From Symbiodinium natans (taxonomy: Eukaryota; Sar; Dinophyceae; Suessiales; Symbiodiniaceae): a stretch of 64,000 nucleotides of DNA. How positions within the stretch are numbered: position 1 is the first letter of the stretch; each line of letters begins with the position of its first letter. Positions 53,301 to 61,619 of the stretch are shown here, in pieces. Below the pieces are notes generated by a model, which saw only the letters and a program-made list of their open reading frames with translations, was not told where the DNA came from and made no database searches. Where the stretch lies: contig CAJNDS010000458.1 in NCBI GenBank assembly GCA_905221605.1, forward strand, positions 772,136 through 836,135, written 5' to 3'. A program made the translations under genes and the position numbers.

Positions 53301-55700
53301 GGCCTGGAGGGGGAGTTGTAGATCACAAAGCCGGGCTTAGATGTTGTGTAGGAAATCCCTAAACCCTAAACCCTAAACCCTAATGATTCACAGCACAGGC
53401 AATTCACCGGCCCGATCGGCGATCCCCACGTCTTCACCTTGGACGGTGACAGGTTCGACGTGTATGAGAACGGCACCTTCTCACTCTTCCAGTACTCCGG
53501 GCAGAAGATTGCGCACCCATCTACAGCATCCGAGGTGGACTGGCACCTTTACGTTCTGAACCCTGAACTCCCTAAACTCCCTAAACTCCCTAAACCCCCT
53601 AAACTCCCTAAACCCCCTAAACCCCCTAAACTCCCTAAACCCTCAGGTGGATTGGCACCTTTACGCCCACTATGGCGGGCCGTGGTGGACGACTCAATCC
53701 GTGCTGCTGGTTGATCGCTCCATGGGCCGTTTCCGTCAAGCCCTGGAGTTGACTGCCAAGGACCCCCTGGTTCTTAGTAGGGAATGAGGGAAATTAGGGC
53801 CCCATACCCTTTACCCTAAACCCTAAACCCTAAACCCTAAACCCTAAACCCTAAACCCTAAACCCTAAACCCTAAACCCTAAACCCTAAACCCTAAACCC
53901 TAAACCCTAAACCCTAGCCTGTAAGGTTTTATATAGGGTACCCCATTCCCCCATTCCCTACTGAGAACCAGCCAGAGGACTGCCAGTGGCGCAGCAGGAC
54001 GGGAGAGAACGGAGATGCTTGGCAGTCCATTCGACCTAATGGTTGTTGTATGTGGCTTAGGGTTTAGGGTTTAGGGTTTAGGGTTTAGGGTTTAGGGTTT
54101 AGGGTTTAGGGTAACCTCTCACATCTTGAGAGGGGCTATGATAAAGTGACTTCTTTTGCAAGTGATTGTAGTTATAGGGCCATGCTAAGGATTGGGTGGA
54201 GATCTCTAAACCGAGCACGCTCTCCTTGCTTGAGGGTGAGGAGCACGTCAGCAGCTTCGAGTTTTCCGACCCAACGAACCTTGTCCTCCGGATGAAGACC
54301 GAGAAGGGACTGAAGGACACCTTGGCCCTTCGCACGATCTGCAAGCGTGGGGTGATCAACATGCGCGTCAACCTGCCGAATGTGGCCGAGCGAAGGTTCC
54401 TGAAAGGCCAGATCGAAGTGGGCAACGCGCAGAAGCAGGAGATGTATGCAACAAGCCACCAGGATGCCCAGTGGTACCCTTATTCCCTTTTGTGGGGGGG
54501 TTTAGGTTCCCCTTATCAACACCCCTAAGCAAAACAAGGGCACTTTTTTTTCATCCTAGGCTACTGGGCAACCTAGGCCAGGACTGGAAAGCCCTGGGTG
54601 GGAGCACGATGGCATCAGAGTTCTTGCAGCACCTTGAGAAGAAGATGTTCCTGCAGACCTCGTGCACGGGGGCAGTGAAGAAGACGCTTGCTTGCCAAGA
54701 GGCGAAGCCCTCAACCCCCCCGTCAACCCCCCCCCCCCAACCCTTCAACACCTAAACGGCCCCTAGCTCCCCAGATCCAGAATCTCTAGTCCCTAATCTT
54801 AGCGTTTAGGGTTTAGGGTGTAGGGTTTGGGGTTTAGGGTTTAGGGTTTAGGGTTACAGCAACTCCTTAAACCCCTGAACCTCTAAACCCCTGAACCTTA
54901 AACCCCAAATCCCCACCCTCAGCGAACTCCGAGAGGGCATCCACCGTGCGGCTCTGAAATTTCAAATTCGCAAGCACTATAAAGCCCCAAACATATATTT
55001 ATATAGGGTTTAGGTTTTTTTGGGGTTTCGGTTGTTTTCTAGGGTTTGGGTTTTTGTAGGGTTTGAGTTTTTTAGTTTTTTTCTTGGCTAAGGGCTTAGG
55101 GTTTTGTAGGGGGGCTCAAACCCTAAACCCTAAACCCTAACCCCTTGCAATGCCCCAAAAGGTGAGATCCCAGTATAGGAAAATGCCAGTTGCAGTGTGC
55201 ATGAACGGTACCTGTGACAGTTCGTGATGACCAAAAAAGTCCTGGGAGTTGCGAATCCTTCCGGGTTCGGGGCCTAGGGTTTATATAAGGTTTAGGGTTT
55301 ATAGGGTATAGGTTTAGGGTTGAGAGCGTCTTCCTACTTGAAACCCACGTGGCAGCTGCAGCTGCAGCCTAGGAATGCTGAGCAGATTTGTGCAAAGCAT
55401 TTGGGCGAGCACATGCGCGATGCCGACGGCACGGATGCACAGATCTTCGCCGACTGCGTCACAGACGTCTGCAGAGGACTGATTCTTATTTTTTGACTCC
55501 GCTGATTTGTTCTCTTGATCCTTATATATTTTATGTTTTTTGACCCTTATTGTATTTGTTGATCCTTATTTAATTTGCTTGGATTTAGATCCTTATTCGT
55601 ATTTTCGACCCTTATTTAAACTGTTGTTTTGGATCCGTTACCCTGCAGAGGAGGGGAAGACTTTGCCGCGGTCACGGCTGAGCTTCTGTCCGAGGCCTGA
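50321..55700 (+). CDS. Secreted protein with a von Willebrand factor D-type motif, multi-exon, nearly complete
   Basis: ATG 50321 starts MLRWLLACVLPLAVVGG, a clear signal peptide. Exons: 50321-50403, 50529-50683, 50921-51026, 51520-51578, 51720-51841, 52031-52113, 52510-52699, 52783-~52880, a poorly defined stretch, 53399-53534, 53647-53769, 53966-~54041, 54190-54454, 54577-~54710, ~55370-55476, 55651-55700 (TGA). Phases agree at the joins 50403/50529, 50683/50921, 51026/51520, 51578/51720, 51841/52031, 52113/52510, 52699/52783, 53534/53647, 53769/53966, 54454/54577 and 55476/55651. Exon 53399 reads GPIGDPHVFTLDGDRFDVYE, then FSLFQYSG: the GDPHxxTxDG start of VWD domains, which occur in extracellular, often polymerising or adhesive, glycoproteins. 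Later exons have cysteines (AEQICAKHLGEHM, FADCVTDVCRG). Expected in the secretory pathway or outside the cell. The reported family is an inference from the motif. Confidence 0.8.
50404..50528 (+). mobile_element. Introner, CTAGGATGCCCAGTAG family, TSD GCTC
   Basis: GCTC at 50404-50407 and 50529-50532; ends CTAGGATGCCCAGTAG and CTGCGCAGCCTAG. The GC-AG cut rejoins DASCML to QAHRSSEAHPG in the secreted gene. Confidence 0.85.
51579..51719 (+). mobile_element. Introner, CTTAGTAGCTGAG family, TSD GCTA
   Basis: GCTA at 51579-51582 and 51720-51723; ends CTTAGTAGCTGACTGAG and CTCAGCAACGAAG; a short CCCTAAA-like run lies inside. The GC-AG cut rejoins GADNC to YFMVWSKDG. Confidence 0.85.
51858..52000. 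repeat. CCCTAAA array in intron 51842-52030
   Basis: About 20 units inside the secreted gene; the intron is GT-AG. Confidence 0.95.
52700..52782 (+). mobile_element. CTGGCTGG family element, rearranged
   Basis: Two tandem right-half segments (ACCTCATTCCCTxxTTCCCTAC). A GT-AG cut of 52700-52782 gives GPYVMVQPEGAIM in frame. Confidence 0.6.
53533..53665. repeat. 21-bp exon duplication flanking a CCCTAAAC variant array
   Basis: 53533-53553 and 53645-53665 match with one difference (AGGTGGAYTGGCACCTTTAC then G). The insert is CTCCCTAAA/CCCCCTAAA units. GT-AG intron 53535-53646 inside the VWD exon pair. Confidence 0.95.
53770..53965 (+). mobile_element. CTGGCTGG family element split by a CCCTAAA array
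   Basis: Ends GTTCTTAGTAGGGAATGAGG and CCATTCCCTACTGAGAAC. A 100-bp CCCTAAA array (53813-53914) interrupts it. A GT-AG cut gives AKDPLNQPEDCQW. Confidence 0.75.
54455..54576 (+). mobile_element. Introner, CTAGGATGCCCAGTAG family, TSD GCCA
   Basis: GCCA at 54455-54458 and 54577-54580; ends CCAGGATGCCCAGTGG and CTACTGGGCAACCTAG. The GC-AG cut rejoins QEMYATS to QDWKALGGS. Confidence 0.85.
55470..55652. repeat. 9-bp exon duplication flanking a non-telomeric intron
   Basis: TGCAGAGGA at 55470-55478 and 55644-55652. The insert is TTATT-rich (GATCCTTAT repeats), with no array. GA-AG intron 55477-55650. Confidence 0.85.
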
Positions 55701-56049
55701 CGACCTCACGGCTGCAGCAGAGCTTAGATTTTCCATCAGCAACCCTAAGGGTCCATACTTATAACTGTACTTATAGATAAGCGTACTAGGGCACTTAGGC
55801 ATTCAGTCCTAAGGGTCCATGTACCTCATGATTATATACTTCGGCCCCAAATTCTCATCGAGGAAGTACTTCAAGGCCCAAGTATTCCCTATCTAGGTAT
55901 ATGGACCCTCAGGGCAAGTACTCAAAGCACAGGCCTCACATGGTTTTTGTCCTAAAGGGCCCAAGGACCTTTAAAGTACCTCTGTGAGGCATTCCTTGGG
56001 TCCCAAAGTATTGACGGACCATGGGCTCATATGGATTCTTTGAGTACAC

Positions 56050-56450
56050 TGGTTTAATTGGCTGGTGCAAAGTGCCAGTTTTTGAAGCGGCAGCATTCCC
56101 GAGGAATGCTTCGCACGACGCGCACAGCGCGACGGCGTGGACGTCAAAACTTAGCCCCCGGACCTTATCCCGTTGTGATCCTGCCAAGGCCCTGCAAGAC
56201 TAGAGTATGCACTGCCCAAGCGCATTCTAATCCTAAATCCTGAACCCTAAACCCTAAACCTTAACACCCTAAGCCCTAAACCCTAAACCTTGAAACCCTA
56301 CCCTAAAACCAACAACCCCTGAAGTTGTCTGGGAGAAAGCACTGGAATCTTCGGCCGCCATCGGATGTAGAGATGACCCGGAGAATTTCTCAAGCCTAGG
56401 AAAATGTCCCCTTCCGACCCCTAAACCCAGAATTTGTGCCACACACACAC

Positions 56451-56483
<33 letters not shown>

Positions 56484-56492
56484 CATATATAC

Positions 56493-56530
<38 letters not shown>

Positions 56531-56943
56531 TTATATATACATATACACACATCGCAACACGGTTCAGAGCTTCGAGGTTCTGCGTGGCCTGCGGCTTGAG
56601 CTATGTTTGGCACGGCCTTCATCAGCTCTTCGTGGGCCTAGGCACCCCACGGTTCAGCCAGCAGGGTTTGCGGTTTAGGGTTAGGGTTTAGGGCTTATTT
56701 AGGGTTTAGGGCTTAGGGCTTAGGGCTCAGGGCTTAGGGCTTAGGGCTTAGGGCTTAGGTTTCTGTGTCTCTCGATACCATCGTTCAGGGTTTGGGCTTT
56801 ATCGTGTTTCAGGATCAGTGTTGAGGGTTTAGGGTTTAGGTTTCAAGTTTCAGGCAAGTCATTTTGTTGAGGGTGTTTCTTGTGCGTAATGATGCCAACC
56901 TAAACCCTAAAGCCTAACGTTGCTGGAGACACTCTAGAATCCG

Positions 56944-56977
<34 letters not shown>

Positions 56978-57177
56978 ACCCCTGACGATTTGGGCCTTCC
57001 CCAACCCTCCCTAAACCCTAAACCCTAAACCCTAAACCCTAAACCTTAACCTCTAAACCCTAAACCCTAAACTGCCCTAAACCCTCAACCCTCAACCCAA
57101 AGCCCTAAACCTTTTCCGCCAGGCATATGCTCGCCCAAGACCGAGGCAGTGGTAGAGGGCCCAGGGCTTTGGAGTGA
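56050..57177 (+). CDS. Exons of unknown gene, stops at 56203 and 57177
   Basis: ~56064-56203 (KVPVFEAAAFPRNASHDAHS, then RCDPAKALQD, TAG), 56318-~56420 (WEKALESSAAIGCRDDPENF), 56566-~56668 (EVLRGLRLELCLARPSSALR) and ~57126-57177 (HMLAQDRGSGRGPRALE, TGA). A CA/TA microsatellite lies at 56441-56553. The first stop suggests at least two genes. Confidence 0.4.
56441..56553. repeat. CA/TA microsatellite
   Basis: (AC)n followed by (TA)n/(CATATA)n. Other TA-rich microsatellites: 7905-7965, 20310-20345, 33378-33432, 36326-36354. Confidence 0.9.
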
Positions 57178-57240
57178 AGAAGGAGACTAGTGTTTAGGGT
57201 TTACGGTTTCGGGTTTGGGGTTTGGGGCTTAGGCTTAGAA

Positions 57241-57294
57241 TAGGAGGTACTACAATCCCTATTAAGGACTGTTAGCATAAGGGGGAACATCCCA
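57241..57294. mobile_element. Right half of a CTTGGGATG family MITE
   Basis: AAGGACTGTTAGCATAAG then GGGGGAACATCCCA; the left half is missing. Confidence 0.55.
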
Positions 57295-57406
57295 CGGTTG
57301 CAGTTTTTGGTTGAGTGGTTCGGGTTTGGGTTTTTTGGTCTTTTGTTGGTGGCCTCCTGTGCTAGCAAATAGCCATTCAATGACTGGTGAAGATTAATTA
57401 CTGTGC

Positions 57407-58430
57407 AGAAGAAGCACTACTTAGGAAGAAGAAGGCCTGCCCTGGGCCCCAAACCCTAAACCCTAAACCCCAAACCCTAAACCCTAAACCCTAAACCCTA
57501 AACCCCCGGCACCCTAAACTTTCAAACCAAGAAGGCGACCTGTTGAGGGTGCAGGGTTTAGGGGTTTGGTTGCTTTTGGTGGCTTAGGGTTTAGGGTTTA
57601 TGGCTTAGGGCTTAGGGTTTAGGGTTTAGGGTTTAGAAATTGATCCTTAAACCCTATAAGCCCTAATTTCAGCACCCTAAACCCCATATTAAAAAAAAAA
57701 AACCTACAAGCCCTGCAAACCCTCTAAGCCCTATAAACCCTTAGCATGGGTTCGAGCCTCCTGGCTCAACGCAGGCCGCCAGCACTTGGGATGCTGCCTC
57801 TGATGCCTCAGGGAAGTCGCGCAAAGCGCGGAAAGGCAGCAAGAAGACCCGATAACGAACACGGAGTTCCGAAACATGTCGCCTTGCCTTAGGACCTGGA
57901 AGGGGGTTATGGAGAATCCTAAACCCTGCACGAAAAAAGCCCAATTTGCAAGACCCTCAGCCCTAAATCCCCAGCCCTCTCCATTCCGTGGCGACTTAAA
58001 AACTTAAATCGTTAGGATGCCAGGCTGAATGAGGTTTGTCAGGGCTGAGGGTTTCGGGTTAAGGGTCGAGGGTTCAGGGTTTAGGGTTCGGGACTTAGGG
58101 TTTATGAGGTTCAGGATTTAGGGTTTAGATTGAGGGTCCGGGGTTGAGCACATGTTGTAATTGCCAGAGGGCTGGCATAAAGCGACACGTGCTCGACCTC
58201 CCCCACCCCCATGCCACCCATGGATCATGAGGGCCCCTAATCCCTAAACCCTAAACCCTAAACCCTAAACCCGAAGCCCTAAACCCTAAACCCTTTTTTT
58301 GGTGTCAGCCGCTATTGTCGGGTGGCTTTATTGTCTCATATGCCTGCATAAGGAGGGCTATAGACTCTGAATCGAAAAATGTGTTTTCTCAATATGTTTG
58401 CAAGGAGCTATACAAGGATGATTCTCCTAA
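57407..58430 (+). CDS. Exons of unknown gene(s) with basic C-termini
   Basis: 57407-57450 (KKHYLGRRRPALG), 57770-57855 (WDAASDASGKSRKARKGSKK, TR, TAA), 58157-58230 (GIKRHVLDLPHPHATHGS, TGA) and 58309-58430 (LLSGGFIVSYACIRRAIDSE, then SKNVFSQYVCKELYKDD). The last is a strong coding island running into CCCTAAA. The lysine/arginine-rich tail at 57855 could be a nuclear or nucleic-acid-binding tail. Separate frames (57746-57892 in +) are also open. Confidence 0.4.
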
Positions 58431-58613
58431 ACCCTAAACCCTAAACCGTAGACCCTAAACCTTGGATTTGTTCTTAGGCTTCTGGATCGGCGAGTTGCAG
58501 TTCGGTGATTGGGGTTTAGGGCTTCGGGCCTCAGGGTTTAGGGGCACCCCTTCACCCCTCCCCCTCCCCCCCACCCAAAAAACAAACCTAAACCCTAGAT
58601 CCTAACCACCCCC

Positions 58614-58644
<31 letters not shown>

Positions 58645-59049
58645 AAAACCCAAACCCTAAAAAGCAGGCCTCAACACCCTAAACCGGAGCTGCTCTCGGA
58701 TGCCATGCAAGAAGCGCGGGTTCAAGGTCCAGGGTTTGTGGTTGAGGGCCTTCGTTTTAAGGTTTAGGGTTTGCGGTTTAGGGTTTAGGGTGCAGGGTTT
58801 GGGGTTACGGTTTACAGAGGTGTTCGCAAAGTATGCCCCCCCCCCCCCCCCCCCCCCCCCCCTCTCAAGGGCTTCGGTATAACGCCCGTTTCAGAAACCC
58901 CAAACCCTAAAAGCCCTAAAAACCCCAAGGGTTTTTAGGGTTTTAGTACTCTTTGGGGGTTTAGGGCTGGTATGCATGAGAAGTTCAAGGTTGGTTTCGC
59001 TGCAGCTGAACTTTGTAGAGTTCGAGCTTCCGCATGGCCTGCGGTCCCC

Positions 59050-61229
59050 ATGTCGATCACGATCGAAGTGAACCTTATAAGTGGCTGGGTAGGCCCTTGG
59101 GACATTTTAAGATTTTCCCTTATTGGGGTTTAAGAGGGTCATATTTTAGGAGCACACGTTACTCTTTTTGGGATACTAGAACCCCCCACTAGAACTGGTT
59201 CAGCAACTAACCCAGAGGGTCCATTTGTAGTACTACTATGGAATTAGGTACCCCAAAAACCCTATTTAGTATGGTTTTTGGGTACCTAATTCCATAATGG
59301 TAATACAAATGGACCCTAAACCCTAAACCCTAAACCCTAAACCCTAAACCCTAAACCCTAAACCCTAAACCCTAAACCCTAAACCCTAAACCCTAAACCC
59401 TAAACCCTAAACGGTAAGGTGGCAAGAGCGTGAAGTTGCAAACGGAGCCGTCAGAGTCCATCGACGTGCTGAGCCAACGAGCGCAGCATGCATTGGCCGT
59501 CGGCAAAGGAAGCTAAGGGGTAGAAGGAGGGTTTAGGGTTTAGGGTTTAGGGTTAGGGTTTAGGGTTTAGGGTTTAGGGGGGATGCTTCATCTTATCCCC
59601 CTATATATAACCCATCTTTTTTACCCCGATATATAATAACGTATGGAGTCCCTACATACCTCAGAAGCTCCTCAATACCCCCTAAGGTCCCTTGTAAGGT
59701 TAAACCCTAAACCCTAAACCCTAAACCCTAAACCCCCCTTGAGTCCCTTGAGGAAGGCTGCTGTCCTCCTCTGGCGATGTACTGGATGGAAGAGGAAGCG
59801 TGGAAGGAGCTGGGTTGACGACTGGTGATGCGCTGACCTTTCACCTGAGGACAGTTCAGGTCTTCGTAGCTGAGTGAGTACACTTTAAAAGACGTTTTTG
59901 GGATACGATAATCCCCTCTAGAACTGAAAGTGTACACTTCTTTGGCACCCTTATGAACTCGGCAACTAAGAGGTGATCGCCACTCAGAAGCATGAGTTCG
60001 GAAACGTGGCCGCCTTCGCGGCGATCCTGGGCGACGGATCTGTGGCGGCCTGGGGCGATGCTGCACTTGGTGGCGACTGCAGCGAGGTGCAAGACCAGCT
60101 CAAGAACGTCCAGCACATCCAAGCCTCCGAAGCTGCTTTTGCAGCAATCCGAAGTGATGGATCGGTTGTGGCTTGGGGGGATCCTGAGAGTGGGGGCGAT
60201 GCCAGCAGTGTGCAAGAGGAGCTCAAGAATGTAAGGGATCTGCAGGCTTCTGAGTGCGCTTTTGCTGCCATCCGCGAGGATGGGTCGGTGGTGACCTGGG
60301 GCAATGTCGACGGTGGGGGCGACTCCAGCACCGTGGATCTCAGGAACGTGAGGCACATCCAAGCCACGAGGCGCGCCTTTGCCGCCATCCGGGAGGATGG
60401 CTCGGCAGCAGTCTGGGGTGACGACGCGTTTGGGGGCGACTGCAGTGCCGTGGAAGGTCGGCTGAAGAACGTGCAGCGCATCCAAGCGTCGGTCTTCGCT
60501 TTTGCTGCGATCTGTGAGGGCGGATCTGTGGCGGCCTGGGGTGATCCCGAAGTTGGTGGCGACTGCAGTTACGTGCAAGACCAGCTCCAGAATGTTCGGG
60601 ACATCCAAGCTACTGAGTCTGCTTTTGCTGCAATCCGTGAGGATGGATCGGTGGTGACCTGGGGATACCCTGAATGCGGGGGCGACTGCAGCGCTGTCAA
60701 AGACCAGCTCAAGAACGTCCTGCGCATCCAAGCCTCCGGGCACGCCTTCGCTGCAATCCGTCAGGATGGGTCGGTGGTGACTTGGGGCCACGCTGACAGC
60801 GGGGCCGATTGCACCGCCGTGCAAGATCAGCTGAAGAGCGTGAAGCGCATCCAGCGTTGCGGAGAGGCCTTCGCCGCCCTAAGAAGCGATGGCTCTGTGG
60901 TGACCTGGGGCGATCCGGGCAGCGGGGGCAACAGCAGCGCCGTGCAAGATCAGCTCCGAGGTGTTTCAGACATCCAAGCTTCGGTCTCCTCCTTCGCTGC
61001 GATCTTAAAAGATGGGTCGGTGGTGACCTGGGGCAGCCAATCCTGTGGGGGTGACAGCAGCGATGTTGAGCTGAAGGATGTGAGGCACATCGCAGCCTCT
61101 GAAGGCGCATTTGCCGCGATTCTGGGGGATGGATCTGTGACGGTCTGGGGTGACCCGGACCTTGGTGGTGACGGCAGCAGTCTGTGCCAGAGAGCTGAGC
61201 CATCAAGCCCCGAAATCCTGACCCCTTAA
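59050..61229 (+). CDS. Ubiquitin-like/RCC1-like repeat protein, complete, four exons, 494 aa
   Basis: Exons 59050-59080, 59419-59508, 59753-59859 and 59973-61229; coding length 1485 nt. Introns start GT, GA and GT, each ends AG|G, and each is bounded by a duplication (GTGGC, GGAAG, AGGT). Residues 1-76 (MSITIEVNLISGKSVKLQ, then GDVLDGRGSVEGAGLTTGDA) look like a ubiquitin-type beta-grasp fold. Residues about 80-494 hold ten repeats of 37-41 aa with core FAAIREDGSVVTWG followed by GGDCSAVxDQLKNVxxIQA, as in RCC1-like/HERC-type proteins abundant in dinoflagellates. No HECT catalytic domain follows, so ligase activity should not be assumed; a binding or scaffold role is an inference. The start is chosen because MSITIEVNLISG is the usual opening of the family. 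An in-frame coding-like stretch 59006-59049 precedes it, and 58687-58727 (ELLSDAMQEARVQ) could be an upstream exon. Confidence 0.9.
59211..59316. mobile_element. CCCAGAGGGTCCATTTG family MITE truncated by a CCCTAAA array
   Basis: Left end CCCAGAGGGTCCATTTGTAG; the right end stops at CAAATGGACCCT, where CCCT passes directly into CCCTAAA repeats. Lies in intron 1 of the RCC1-like gene. Confidence 0.75.
59316..59411. repeat. CCCTAAA array in intron 1 of the RCC1-like gene
   Basis: About 13 units continuing directly from the truncated end of a MITE. Confidence 0.95.
59860..59972 (+). mobile_element. Introner, CTTAGTAGCTGAG family, TSD AGGT
   Basis: AGGT at 59858-59861 and 59971-59974, element 59862-59970. 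Splicing uses GT of the left copy and AG of the right copy, restoring RTVQVIATQ in the RCC1-like gene. Confidence 0.9.
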
Positions 61230-61356
61230 GCTTCGAATGCTGAATACGAGGGCCTTCCTATAGCCCTTTGGAGCAGAATTCTGAGCCCTGACGCCCGGAA
61301 CCCTTGACGGAACCCTTGAACCTCAAAACCCATATATTTCTAACCATCGTGGTCAT

Positions 61357-61497
61357 TCAGGCGGCAAGCCACAAGGCCTTCGCCACAAAAGAAACAAAGG
61401 GGGAAGGGGGGAGGGGGGAAGAACGGGTGCGGCAGGTTGTTCCTAAAGGATGGCTTTTCCAGGGTCGATCCCCAAACTCTACTCTAAAGCCCTGAAA
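61357..61497 (+). CDS. Possible exon downstream of the RCC1-like gene
   Basis: After GTCATTCAG the frame ASHKAFATKETKGEGGRGEE is open to about 61497, but it is low in complexity and ends in CCCTAAA-like sequence. Confidence 0.2.
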
Positions 61498-61619
61498 CCC
61501 TAAAACCCTAAACCCTACAAGCCCTAGGACCGTACAAGACCTATGATCCCATAACTATAAACCCTATGTACGAAGGACCTTTAGGTATAATGTGAGGTAG
61601 CCTCTTTGTTTAGTATTGG

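Noticed and set aside
56434-56691. 85-codon frame starting in HTHTHT/YIYIYI
   Set aside because: It begins in the CA/TA microsatellite; only the part after about 56560 may be coding.
59728-60824. 322-codon minus-strand frame opposite the RCC1-like gene
   Set aside because: A shadow of the repeat-rich + strand gene; the + frame shows the conserved FAAI/VVTWG repeats and the rebuilt N-terminus.
41-61229. Spliced-leader RNA or acceptor signature and tRNA/rRNA genes
   Set aside because: I looked for dinoflagellate spliced-leader-like sequence and tRNA T-arm motifs and saw no convincing match by eye.
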